Source: Thermoleophilia bacterium (lineage in GTDB: Bacteria; Actinomycetota; Thermoleophilia; Gaiellales; SKUG01). Taken from it: a stretch of DNA of 16,384 bases. Position numbers and translations under genes: made by a program. Every line of letters starts with the position of its first letter. Position 1 is the stretch's first letter. Of this stretch, positions 5,679 through 12,321 are shown one piece after another. The notes beneath the pieces are model-generated. The model searched no databases, was not told the origin of the DNA, and saw only the letters and a program-made list of their open reading frames with translations. The stretch lies in the NCBI GenBank assembly GCA_025964455.1, contig JAOPYU010000210.1, forward strand, positions 1-16,384, written 5' to 3'.

Positions 5679-8615
5679 CTATTCGGCGGGTGCGCCTTCG
5701 AGCTCGATCGGCGCGCCCTCGAGGTCGACCACGGCCGACAGCCCGGATTCCGCGCCTTCCTCGGCCTCGGCAAGTGCGTCCTTGCCGAGCGCCACGAGCT
5801 CCGCGAGGGCGTCATCGTCGAGCTCCGTGATCCAGCCCTCGCCGGCGGCGCCCTGCGTGTCGATGATCTTGCCGGCGAGTGCCCGCTTGTCATCGATGAT
5901 CTGCGCGATCCGCTCCTCGAGCGTGCCGGCGCAGACGAGCTTGTGCACCTGGATGCCGCGGGTCTGGCCGATCCGGTGCGTACGGTCGGTGGCCTGGTCC
6001 TCGACGGCCGGGTTCCACCAGCGATCGAAGTGGAACACGTGCGCGGCGTTCATCAGGTTGAGGCCGAGGCCACCTGCCTTGAGCGACAGCACGAAGACCA
6101 TCGGCTCGTCGCCGTCGGACTGGAACTGCTGGACGAGCTCCTCGCGCTTGATGCGGGGCACGCCGCCGTGCAGGTAGAGCACCTTGCAGCCGAGCACGTC
6201 GGGCAGGTGCGCCGCGAGCAGGTGACCCATCTGCGCGTACTGGGTGAACACGAGCGCCCGATCGCCCTCGGCGACGATCTCGGTGAGCATCGACTCGAGG
6301 CGGTCCAGCTTGCCGGAACGACCGCTCAGCACGAACGGTTCGCCATTGGCGTCGACGTCGGTGGCGAGCTGGCCGAGGGCCTGCATCGGGTGGTTGCAGA
6401 TCTGCTTGAGGCGGGTCAGCAGCGCGAGCACGGCGCCGCGCCTGCCGATGCCGTCGCGCCTGCGGACCTCCGCCATCGCGGCATCCGCGGTGGCCTGGTA
6501 CAGCGCCGCCTGCTCCGGCGTGAGCGTGCACGCGAGCGTGCGCTCCTGCTTCTCGGGAAGGTCCGGGACGATCTCCGGGTCGTGCTTGACCCGGCGGAGC
6601 ATGAAGGGGCGGCTCAGTGCGCGCAGGTTCGCGGCGGCCTGTTCGTCGCCGGCGCGCTCGATCGGAGCAGCGAAACGCTTGGAGAATGCCGAGGCCGTGC
6701 CGAGCAGCCCCGGGTTGACCAGGTCGAGGATCGCCCACAGCTCGAGCAGGCGGTTCTCCATCGGCGTACCGGTGAGGGCGATGCGGACGGGCGCCCGCAG
6801 CAGCCGCACGGCACGCGCCTGCTCCGTGTCCGGATTCTTGACCGCCTGGGCCTCGTCGAAGATGAGCATGGACCAGTCGATGCCCGCAAGCATCTGACGG
6901 TCGCGCGCGATGAGCCCGTAGCTCGTGACGACCACGTCGTGCCCGTCGAGCTGCGAGGCCCGGGCCTCGCGCATGGGGCCGTGGTGGATGTGCACCTTGA
7001 GCTCGGGAGCGAAGCGCTCGAGCTCGCGCTGCCAGTTGCCGATCAGCGAGGTCGGGCAGCTGACCAGCACGCGACCGGGGTCTTCCCCGGCCTCGAGGCG
7101 CTCCTTGCGGATGTGCATGATCAGGGCGATCATCTGGACCGTCTTGCCGAGGCCCATGTCATCGGCCAGCACGGCGCCGAGCGGCAACGACGCCATCCCG
7201 GCCAGCCAGCTGAGGCCCTTCTGCTGGTACGGGCGCAGCTCGCCCGTGAAGCCCTCGGGCGGCTCGATCTCGTCGAACGCGGCGGGGTTGCGCAGGAAGT
7301 CCACGGCGCGCGCGAGCATCGCCTCGTCGACCCGCTCGACCTTGGCCGTCAGGCCGCCCGGGAGCGTCGCCTCGCCGCCGAGTGCCGCGGCGAGCGCCGT
7401 CGAGTTGGCCATGTGCGAGTCGGTCGCTTCGACAGCGCGCGCCAGTCGTTCGAGCTGCTCACGCGAGGTGTCGTCGAGCCGCACCCACTCGCCGCCGAGC
7501 TGCACGAGTGCGCCCGCCTGGCGGGCGATGCGCCGCAGCTCCTCCGCATCGACCTGCTGGCCGCCGAGGGCGACGTCGATGTCGTAGCTGACGAGCTCCT
7601 CGAGCCGGAAGCGCGGGCCGGGGCTCGTGCCCGGCGTGCGACCGCGGCTGGCGCCACGCGTCGACGTGCCGTCGCCCTCGCGGAACCGGATGCGTGCATC
7701 GACCTGGCGCTCGAGCGAGCGGGTCAGCTCCTCCGGCAGCTCGACGCCGGCGCCGCTCGACATCAGGTCGGGCGTCGCCATGATGAGCGCGCTGGCCTCG
7801 TCGACCGACAGCTCGAGCGGCTCGTCGAGCGACGTGGTGTGCACGCGCTTGAGCGGAATCCAGATGCCGGCGGCCTCGTCGAGCACGCTGCGGATCTTGG
7901 CGGCGTCGAGCTCCTGGTCGATTCGGACCCGGCCCTGCCAGACGCCGCCACGCCCGCGCGGGAGCTCCAGCCGCACGGCGAGCCCGGCGAGCGCACGGCT
8001 CTGGCCGCGCTTGGTGGGCGTGCGCTGCTGGGCGGTGCCGAGCGCATAGGCGTGCTGCGCGATGTCGAGGAACTGCGCGAGCGCGGTCCCTGCGTCGATG
8101 CGCCCGAAGCTCGGCCCGTCGCTCTGCGGCCCGAGCATGGCGAGCGGATCGTCGCCCTCGTTCTGGATCTCGACGAGCACGGCGTGGCTCGACGGCGGCA
8201 TGCCCGCGGCGATCCGACCGAGGATGGCATCGGTCTTGTCGTTGCCGCGCGGCAGCATCGCCGCCTCGTGGATCCTGCGCGCGATGTGCGACGCCAGCAC
8301 CCAGGCCTTCACGCTCGGGCGCGTGTTCTCCTGGGCCAGGTCGATGAAGAACGGGATCGCCTCGGCGACGCTGAGCGCTCGCGTCTGCGTGAGACGGGGC
8401 TGCTCGGGGTCACCGATCGGCAGCGTCAGGCGCCGCGCGAACTCCGGCACGGCCAGCGCCTCTTCGGCGCGTCGCCACGCGCCCGGCGACAGCTCCGCGG
8501 GTGCGTAGAGGACGATCGCCGGCTCGAGGCCTGGGGCGGGCGGCAGGAAGGCTGCGTCGAGCAGCTGCGTGTCGGGGACTTGAGCCAACGCGACATTGTA
8601 CCCATCCCGGGCCAT
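5679..8615 (-). CDS. SNF2/SWI2-family DEAD/DEAH-box helicase (HelZ-like)
   Basis: A DNA-translocating superfamily 2 ATPase, about 978 residues from ATG 8615. The N-terminal 450 residues look like the bacterial SNF2-associated domain (DUF3670-like). The ATPase core follows: ELRPYQQKGLSWL (Q-region), Walker A DDMGLGKT (485-492), DEAQ box LIFDEAQAVKN (587-590), TGTP motif III (615-618), LVFTQY, motif V SLKAGGLGLNL (844-854) and motif VI DRTHRIGQ (877-884). The WWNP signature between V and VI is typical of SNF2. The C-terminus after about 930 is acidic. For the start I prefer ATG 8615, with GGAAGG 11 nt upstream. ATG 8672 has no ribosome-binding site, and TTG 8588 would be leaderless after TACAAT. 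No SWIM-finger or toxin neighbour is seen, so a role in chromatin or RNA polymerase remodelling or DNA repair is inference. A 905-codon antisense open frame here is a GC-bias artefact. Confidence 0.95.
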   Translation of the reverse strand: MARDGYNVALAQVPDTQLLDAAFLPPAPGLEPAIVLYAPAELSPGAWRRAEEALAVPEFARRLTLPIGDPEQPRLTQTRALSVAEAIPFFIDLAQENTRPSVKAWVLASHIARRIHEAAMLPRGNDKTDAILGRIAAGMPPSSHAVLVEIQNEGDDPLAMLGPQSDGPSFGRIDAGTALAQFLDIAQHAYALGTAQQRTPTKRGQSRALAGLAVRLELPRGRGGVWQGRVRIDQELDAAKIRSVLDEAAGIWIPLKRVHTTSLDEPLELSVDEASALIMATPDLMSSGAGVELPEELTRSLERQVDARIRFREGDGTSTRGASRGRTPGTSPGPRFRLEELVSYDIDVALGGQQVDAEELRRIARQAGALVQLGGEWVRLDDTSREQLERLARAVEATDSHMANSTALAAALGGEATLPGGLTAKVERVDEAMLARAVDFLRNPAAFDEIEPPEGFTGELRPYQQKGLSWLAGMASLPLGAVLADDMGLGKTVQMIALIMHIRKERLEAGEDPGRVLVSCPTSLIGNWQRELERFAPELKVHIHHGPMREARASQLDGHDVVVTSYGLIARDRQMLAGIDWSMLIFDEAQAVKNPDTEQARAVRLLRAPVRIALTGTPMENRLLELWAILDLVNPGLLGTASAFSKRFAAPIERAGDEQAAANLRALSRPFMLRRVKHDPEIVPDLPEKQERTLACTLTPEQAALYQATADAAMAEVRRRDGIGRRGAVLALLTRLKQICNHPMQALGQLATDVDANGEPFVLSGRSGKLDRLESMLTEIVAEGDRALVFTQYAQMGHLLAAHLPDVLGCKVLYLHGGVPRIKREELVQQFQSDGDEPMVFVLSLKAGGLGLNLMNAAHVFHFDRWWNPAVEDQATDRTHRIGQTRGIQVHKLVCAGTLEERIAQIIDDKRALAGKIIDTQGAAGEGWITELDDDALAELVALGKDALAEAEEGAESGLSAVVDLEGAPIELEGAPAE

Positions 8616-8692
8616 GCCGCGCTGACGGCCTTCCAGATTGGCGCATCGAACGCGTTGTAGGCGAGCCCACATACGGATCCGGGATCCGGGCC

Positions 8693-8698
8693 TACGTT
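8693..8698 (+). promoter_or_regulatory. Candidate -10 element (TACGTT) for the secreted six-Cys protein
   Basis: TACGTT fits TANNNT and lies 36 nt before the ATG at 8735, leaving a leader of about 30 nt that contains the Shine-Dalgarno AAGGAAG (8722-8728). No clear -35 is visible. The site is in the divergent region between the helicase and this gene. Confidence 0.35.
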
Positions 8699-8734
8699 GG
8701 GATCACGCCCTCTCCCCGACCAAGGAAGCCCACC

Positions 8735-9436
8735 ATGCGCCCCACCAGCCACATCACACGGATCGCGATGCTGACGCTCGCGATCGCGGCCTGCATCGTC
8801 CCCGCCGCTGCCGCGGCCGAGGAGGTCGTCGGACCGCTCCCGACGACCGACATCGTCGCCTCCGGCGCGGAATCCTCGGACGAGGTCGCGCCGCCCGTGC
8901 TCGCCTCCAAGACCGCACTGGCCACGACCACCACCACCGCGGCACGCGCCTCGGTCACGGCGTCGTCCTGCTCCAGCTACCTGACCCAGCGCGTCGACAC
9001 CGGCTCGACGACCGCCTACGACCTGCGCTTCCGCTCGTGCGTGAAGTTCCGCAGCGACGGCATCGTCCAGGCGAGCGGTACCGAGACGTACCAGAACATC
9101 CATGCGGCGAGCACCTCGCAGTCCGACGACGCGCCGCAGTTCTACTGGTTCAAGGCGTACGTCACGCTCCGCAACGAGGGCGCGACCACGGTGACCTCCA
9201 ACGGGGGCTGTGAGTACCAGCCGCCGCGCTCGCGGCTCCGCAACAGCGATCCGTACAGCGAGACGCTGAGTGGCGAGTGGTACTGGGAAGCCAAGCCCTA
9301 CACGTGCTACTTCGACAAGACCCGATCCAGCGGCCGCTTCTATTCCGCCAAGGTGCGCTACTGCTACGACGTGAAGGGTGACGGCAAGGGCACGCTCTGC
9401 ACCGCGACCGCGACCTCGAACTACCTGCGTTCCTGA
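8735..9436 (+). CDS. Secreted six-cysteine protein of unknown function
   Basis: A 233-residue protein with a Sec signal peptide: MRPTSHITRI, a hydrophobic core to about 22, and likely cleavage after the Ala run at 24-28. A Thr/Ala/Ser-rich stretch (about 40-77) probably forms a linker. The folded region holds six cysteines (79, 102, 159, 191, 210, 222) and many Tyr, Trp and Thr residues, consistent with an extracellular beta-rich domain having up to three disulfides. I do not recognise a family. ATG 8735 is supported by AAGGAAG 6 nt upstream. The gene stands alone, divergent from the helicase, and ends at a strong hairpin terminator. Alternatives are a surface-associated or matrix protein, or an inhibitor-like small secreted domain. 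Nothing in the sequence decides between them. Confidence 0.85.
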   Translation: MRPTSHITRIAMLTLAIAACIVPAAAAAEEVVGPLPTTDIVASGAESSDEVAPPVLASKTALATTTTTAARASVTASSCSSYLTQRVDTGSTTAYDLRFRSCVKFRSDGIVQASGTETYQNIHAASTSQSDDAPQFYWFKAYVTLRNEGATTVTSNGGCEYQPPRSRLRNSDPYSETLSGEWYWEAKPYTCYFDKTRSSGRFYSAKVRYCYDVKGDGKGTLCTATATSNYLRS

Positions 9437-9490
9437 CCACCAACGACGACCACACCCGCAACGACCCTGCATGCTCGACCCCGCATGCAT

Positions 9491-9520
9491 CGAGGCCCGC
9501 AGCACACGCTGCGGGCCTCG
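9491..9520. terminator. Strong hairpin between convergent genes
   Basis: CGAGGCCCGCAGC (9491-9503), loop ACAC (9504-9507), GCTGCGGGCCTCG (9508-9520): a perfect 13-bp stem with a tetraloop. It lies 54 nt after the secreted-protein stop and 24 nt beyond the end of the convergent gene at 9545, so it can serve both. There is no long U-tract, only gtcgtcgttcg on the plus side, as is common in high-GC actinobacteria. Confidence 0.8.
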
Positions 9521-9544
9521 TCGTCGTTCGATGTCTCGCAGTGT

Positions 9545-10516
9545 CTAGCGGCCGAGCAGCCGGCTGAAGAACCCGCCCGAGCTCGGGGCCGAGCCCATGG
9601 CGTAGGCGCCGGTCATGCTCGAACCGTACGGCGAGAACGGCGTGGCGAATCCGCCGGTCGGGTCGTAGCCGCCGTAGCCGTAGGGCGCGATGCCCTGGTT
9701 GCGGCTGGCGATGTCGGTCGTGTTCTCGTTGCGGACCACCTGGTTGCCGCCGGTGCCCTCGTGGGGCGCCACGCCGGTGTCTCCGGGCGCCGTCGCCGCG
9801 GGGGTGGTGACGATCGGCTGTCCGAGGACGGGCACCCCGCTGCCCAACCCGAACCCGGTGCCGAGGCCGCCGACGTTCGTCTGGTTGGTGGCGTTCAGCT
9901 GCGGGCCCTGCGGACCCTGCTGCTCGGCGGCGTCGGCGACACCCGTCAGGCCCTGCAGCATCGTCGGGGTCATCCCGAGCTGCTGCATGGTCGGCGCGGC
10001 GACCGGGTTGCCGTTCTGGTCGTAGGAGTAGACCGTCGCGCCCGGCACCGTGGTCGCGTTCGACGGCAGCTGCATGCCACCGGTGGGCACCGCGCCCGCC
10101 GGAGCCGCACCAGCGGCGGCGCGGGTCGTCGGCTTGAGGATCTTGCCGGTCCCGACCTCACGGACGTTGCCCGCGCCGTCGGTGAAGGACTTGCCCTTGG
10201 GCGTCTTCACGCCAGCTCGAGCCGCCACGGGCTGCTTCGCCAGCGTCACCGGAGCCTGCGCCTGCATGGCCAGCATCTGCTCGCGGATCTGCGCGTCGCT
10301 CGCTCCGGCGCCTCGCAGCTCGCTCACCGCCGCCTTCATGGCGGACATGAGGCGGGACGCGATGCCCGGCTTCTCGGTGATGCCCGCCTGGGCGCCGAGC
10401 ATCGGCGAGCCCGGCAGCGTCGCGCCGAGCGCCATCGTGGGAGCGCCCGTCGCCAGCGGCGACATGAGCCCCGCGGTCGGCAGCGCAGTGTTGGGGTTGA
10501 ACCCTGAGATCGTCAT
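9545..10516 (-). CDS. Unrecognised low-complexity protein (323 aa)
   Basis: I do not recognise a family. The coding call rests on an excellent ribosome-binding site (GGAGGAGAGGAAG upstream of ATG 10516) and a long frame in good codon usage. There is no signal peptide or membrane segment. The N-terminal 50 residues are Ala/Gly/Pro/Met-rich. A helical stretch follows (about 52-90, SRLMSAMKAAVSELRG then AQIREQMLAMQAQAP). Next is a basic segment containing KSFTDGAGNVREVGTGKILK (about 109-128), and then a Gly/Pro/Asn/Gln/Tyr-rich tail with YGYGGYDPTGG-type stretches. The chain ends GGFFSRLLGR, an aromatic/basic tip after a flexible tail that could be a recognition or targeting motif. The gene is monocistronic, convergent with the secreted six-Cys gene. 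It could be a structural or secreted substrate protein, but that is speculation. Confidence 0.75.
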   Translation of the reverse strand: MTISGFNPNTALPTAGLMSPLATGAPTMALGATLPGSPMLGAQAGITEKPGIASRLMSAMKAAVSELRGAGASDAQIREQMLAMQAQAPVTLAKQPVAARAGVKTPKGKSFTDGAGNVREVGTGKILKPTTRAAAGAAPAGAVPTGGMQLPSNATTVPGATVYSYDQNGNPVAAPTMQQLGMTPTMLQGLTGVADAAEQQGPQGPQLNATNQTNVGGLGTGFGLGSGVPVLGQPIVTTPAATAPGDTGVAPHEGTGGNQVVRNENTTDIASRNQGIAPYGYGGYDPTGGFATPFSPYGSSMTGAYAMGSAPSSGGFFSRLLGR

Positions 10517-10629
10517 GGCTTCCTCTCCTCCCGATCGCCTCGCTGCAGGTCAAGCAACGAAGCATGCACCGGTCTGTCGGGAGCGGGGATCGCCGTTGGT
10601 GCGCATCTGCAGGGACGAGGGCCGAATGC

Positions 10630-10656
10630 GGCCACGCCGTGGCCAGCGACGGCCAC
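10630..10656. repeat. Mutually exclusive hairpins sharing one arm
   Basis: GGCCAC (10630-10635) and GGCCAC (10651-10656) can each pair perfectly with the central GTGGCC (10639-10644), giving a 3-nt or 6-nt loop respectively. This is the layout of a two-state switch or attenuator in RNA from either strand. On the minus strand it would be in the leader of the 9545-10516 gene. Such short GC palindromes also arise by chance at this base composition. Confidence 0.35.
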
Positions 10657-10744
10657 CCCCCGGACACCCCCGAGACGGCCCCATGCGGGTTCCGGGCTCC
10701 TGGGCGGCCATGGCCTCCGCGGCCGTCCACCCCTGGAGACTCGC

Positions 10745-10794
10745 GCGAGCCCGGGTCGATGCGCCGAGGCGCACCGGTGGGATCCCGGGCTCGC
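10745..10794. repeat. Inverted repeat with nested hairpin
   Basis: GCGAGCCCGGG (10745-10755) is perfectly complementary to CCCGGGCTCGC (10784-10794). Inside, TGCGCC (10760-10765) pairs with GGCGCA (10768-10773). The result is an 11-bp outer stem with a 6-bp inner stem. It begins about 50 nt downstream of the minus-strand stop at 10846, so it may be that gene's terminator, or part of a structured RNA. There is no U-tract. Confidence 0.55.
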
Positions 10795-10845
10795 ATGCCG
10801 CCGACCGGGAGGGCCGTGCGGTGGGTGATGGTGTTGGTTGAACGT

Positions 10846-11139
10846 CTAGCGCGCGGCGAGCGCGGTGGTGCGGGCCTCGACCTGGTCGAGTGCGGCTTCC
10901 ATCTGGGCGGGGTCGCCGGTGTCGATCGCAGCCTGCAGGATCTGCTCGTTGGACGGCCCGGCGCCCTCGGGAAGGTTCGACGTCGCCGAGTTCGGAATCA
11001 GGTACTCCGTCCCGAACGAGCGCATCTCGAGGTTGAGCACGCCGACCGCGAAGATGTACATCACGCCCACGGCCACGGCCAGGATCGGCAGCCACACGAT
11101 GACGGTGGCGGTGAGGTCTGATGCGGAGCGAACGCGCAT
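10846..11139 (-). CDS. Small single-pass membrane protein
   Basis: A 97-residue protein starting MRVRSASDLTATVIVW. One hydrophobic segment spans about residues 10-34 (ATVIVWLPILAVAVGVMYIF then AVGVL). A soluble C-terminal part follows, with a short helix EQILQAAIDTGDPAQMEAAL near the end. ATG 11139 has GAAGGA 7 nt upstream, which I prefer to an upstream ATG at 11214 that has no ribosome-binding site and adds a non-protein-like leader. The family is not recognised. It is divergent from the polytopic membrane gene at 11321. The basic N-terminus suggests N-in, C-out topology with the tail outside the membrane. Function is unknown. Confidence 0.7.
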   Translation of the reverse strand: MRVRSASDLTATVIVWLPILAVAVGVMYIFAVGVLNLEMRSFGTEYLIPNSATSNLPEGAGPSNEQILQAAIDTGDPAQMEAALDQVEARTTALAAR

Positions 11140-11161
11140 TGCGGGGTCCTTCGGGGAGCAA

Positions 11162-11167
11162 ACCGTA
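11162..11167 (-). promoter_or_regulatory. Candidate -10 element (TACGGT, minus strand)
   Basis: TACGGT matches TANNNT, 22 nt upstream of ATG 11139. The leader would be about 15 nt and still contain the GAAGGA ribosome-binding site. Upstream of it lies a short inverted repeat GTCGG-tgat-CCGAC (11189-11202) that could be an operator. No -35 at proper spacing is seen. Confidence 0.3.
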
Positions 11168-11271
11168 TGGGGGGGTGACGCAGCAACTGTCGGTGATCCG
11201 ACGTGCTTCTGCATCCAATGAAACCCCGATCCGCCGCGCTGTCAACGCGAATTGTCGGATCCATCGTCGCG

Positions 11272-11290
11272 GAACGGCCAGTGAACGGCC
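11272..11290 (+). repeat. Tandem GAACGGCC sites with 11-nt period upstream of a promoter
   Basis: GAACGGCC occurs at 11272-11279 and 11283-11290, 3 nt apart. The repeat is therefore one DNA helical turn long. It ends 18 nt before the candidate -10 (11309-11314), where a -35 or an activator site would lie. No -35 consensus is present, which fits an activator-dependent promoter, but this is inference. Confidence 0.35.
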
Positions 11291-11308
11291 CCTCTGAGTG
11301 CCACGGTG

Positions 11309-11314
11309 TACGCT
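11309..11314 (+). promoter_or_regulatory. Candidate -10 element (TACGCT) for a leaderless transcript
   Basis: TACGCT matches TANNNT and is followed by exactly 6 nt and then ATG 11321, with no Shine-Dalgarno sequence. This is the same geometry as at 1527-1539. An in-frame GTG at 11306 would start upstream of, and read through, the -10 hexamer, so the ATG is preferred. Confidence 0.4.
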
Positions 11315-11320
11315 GCCGAT

Positions 11321-12067
11321 ATGCCCGATCCCATCGTCGCGATCATCGTCGTGGTCCTCGTCGCGCTCGTGGAGTCGAGCGGGTGGATCCGCGTCCCGCT
11401 CGGCCTCCTCCTGGCGATCTGCCTGCTCACGTCGAGCGCCGACGTGCTGCCGATCGCGTTGCTCGGCGCGCTCGGGGTGATGCTCGCGCGCCTCGCGATG
11501 GCCGTCGCGGCGCGTCGCGGACGTGACCGCCTCGGGGCAGCGACGCCAGCTGCCCGGGCCCAGCGCGACCTGCTGCGCGCGCAGCTCGCGGGATCCCCCT
11601 CCTATGCGCGCATGACCTTCCTGATCTCCGCCCTCCCGGGCGTGCCCGCGTCGTTCCTGTTCCCGCTGCTGGGTGCGATGCGCGCACCCCTGTGGCCCGC
11701 GCTGGCCGGCACGCTCGTCGGCCGCGTCCCGGCGCTCGCGCTCACGACCGGCCTGTTCGTCTGGGTCGGACGCTGGGGCGACACGCCCGACCGCGACGCC
11801 GCGATCCTGCTCGCGGTGCTCGCCGCCGGCATGTTCCTCGTGCGCCTCATCGCGCTCGTGGACTGGGAGCATCGCGCGGAGACCGGGCGCTTCCGGTTCC
11901 GCGAGGCGCCCTCACCCGCGATGCGTGTCTCAGGGATGTTCGACCAGGGCGCAGCGGCCGCCGCGCCCGTCGAGGACGAAGAGGACGTCGTCGAGGGCGA
12001 GATCCTGGGCGAGGAGCTCGTCGAACCCGACCAGCTCGACCCCCCGCGCCGCACCGATCAGGACTGA
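11321..12067 (+). CDS. Polytopic membrane protein, possibly VTT/DedA-like
   Basis: A 248-residue protein with several hydrophobic segments: about 4-19, 26-36, 43-62, 99-120, 126-150 and 160-181. A basic loop with many Arg and Ala residues (64-90) lies between the third and fourth. The central stretch ISALPGVPASFLFPLLGAM and AGTLVGRVPALALTTG resembles the Pro/Gly-rich re-entrant region of VTT-domain (DedA/SNARE-associated) proteins, but the match is from memory and weak. The C-terminal 60 residues are soluble and acidic (EDEEDVVEGEILGEELVEPD). The start is ATG 11321, apparently leaderless. The last 10 nt overlap the end of the convergent small gene at 12058. A transporter or membrane-lipid scramblase role is only a possibility. 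Confidence 0.75.
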   Translation: MPDPIVAIIVVVLVALVESSGWIRVPLGLLLAICLLTSSADVLPIALLGALGVMLARLAMAVAARRGRDRLGAATPAARAQRDLLRAQLAGSPSYARMTFLISALPGVPASFLFPLLGAMRAPLWPALAGTLVGRVPALALTTGLFVWVGRWGDTPDRDAAILLAVLAAGMFLVRLIALVDWEHRAETGRFRFREAPSPAMRVSGMFDQGAAAAAPVEDEEDVVEGEILGEELVEPDQLDPPRRTDQD

Positions 12068-12264
12068 TCCGGCGCGAGCACGAAGCCCAGGCACGCGAGG
12101 ACCGGGAGCGCCGGATACTTGGCGAACGCGGGATCCTCGAGCGCTCGTTCGCACAGCGAGAAGCGCGATCCTCGGCCCGACGTGACGATGCGCTGGTGCA
12201 CGCAGTGCGCGCAGAGTCCGGTGCCCGCGAGCGGCGGCTGGTTCTGGATCGGGTCGGAGCGCAT
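12058..12264 (-). CDS. Small four-cysteine protein, probably zinc-binding
   Basis: A 68-residue protein with Cys18-x-x-Cys21, Cys38 and Cys58 arranged around LCAHCVHQR, TSGRGSRFSLC and AKYPALPVLAC. I recall this pattern (a CxxC followed by a GR.S.FSLC segment and KYP.LPV..C) as a recurrent small uncharacterised protein of Actinomycetota. That recollection is unverified. Four cysteines at such spacing suggest one structural Zn site. The start at ATG 12264 is supported by GAAGG 8 nt upstream. An alternative in-frame ATG at 12303 would lie between the -10 and the expected transcription start. Its 3' end overlaps the convergent membrane-protein gene by 10 nt. It is divergent from the TPR gene at 12322, with the promoters very close together. 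Confidence 0.75.
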   Translation of the reverse strand: MRSDPIQNQPPLAGTGLCAHCVHQRIVTSGRGSRFSLCERALEDPAFAKYPALPVLACLGFVLAPDQS

Positions 12265-12307
12265 CTCACCTGCCTTCACGCGTGCATGGATCACTGGCGG
12301 CATGGGA

Positions 12308-12313
12308 ATGCTA
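12308..12313 (-). promoter_or_regulatory. Candidate -10 element (TAGCAT, minus strand) for the four-Cys protein
   Basis: TAGCAT matches TANNNT. Transcription would start near 12300, giving a leader of about 35 nt that contains the GAAGG ribosome-binding site before ATG 12264. The site lies only 9 nt from the divergent ATG at 12322, so the two transcription units share regulatory DNA. Confidence 0.4.
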
Positions 12314-12321
12314 GCCGCACG

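Larger units (their letters stand above)
10517..10845. other. 329-bp non-coding stretch with several inverted repeats
   Basis: Between two minus-strand genes I find no frame with a plausible start, ribosome-binding site and protein-like composition. The ORFs that cross it are frame shadows of the flanking genes. It contains the ribosome-binding site of the 9545-10516 gene, overlapping GGCCAC/GTGGCC hairpins (10630-10656), a palindrome GGCCATGGCC (about 10707-10716), runs of C, and a long-range 11-bp inverted repeat (10745-10794). It may encode a structured leader or small RNA, or be a terminator plus leader. Confidence 0.5.

Noticed and set aside
8586..8600. TACAAT followed 6 nt later by TTG as a leaderless start for the helicase.
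   Set aside because: TACAAT is a good -10 match, but leaderless TTG starts are unlikely and ATG 8615 has a GGAAGG site at usable spacing. Kept only as an alternative start.
5943..8660. A 905-codon open frame on the plus strand, opposite the helicase gene.
   Set aside because: It is a GC-bias shadow of the helicase codons. Its translation is Arg/Ala/Leu/His-rich with no domain, while the opposite strand has every SNF2 motif.
10550..10845. Open frames crossing the 329-bp gap on both strands.
   Set aside because: They are continuations of shadow frames from neighbouring genes, without a start, ribosome-binding site or protein-like composition in the gap.
12057..12070. GATCAG-ga-CTGATC palindrome covering the two convergent stop codons, and a similar CTGAC-tgcc-GTCAG at 14118-14131.
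   Set aside because: Two facing TGA stops already create a TGA/TCA inverted repeat. The remaining stem is only 2-3 bp, too short to call a terminator.
11692..12321. Extension of the TPR gene upstream across the membrane-protein gene and the four-Cys gene.
   Set aside because: The upstream part reads as Arg/Ala/Pro shadow sequence. Protein-like composition begins near 12322.
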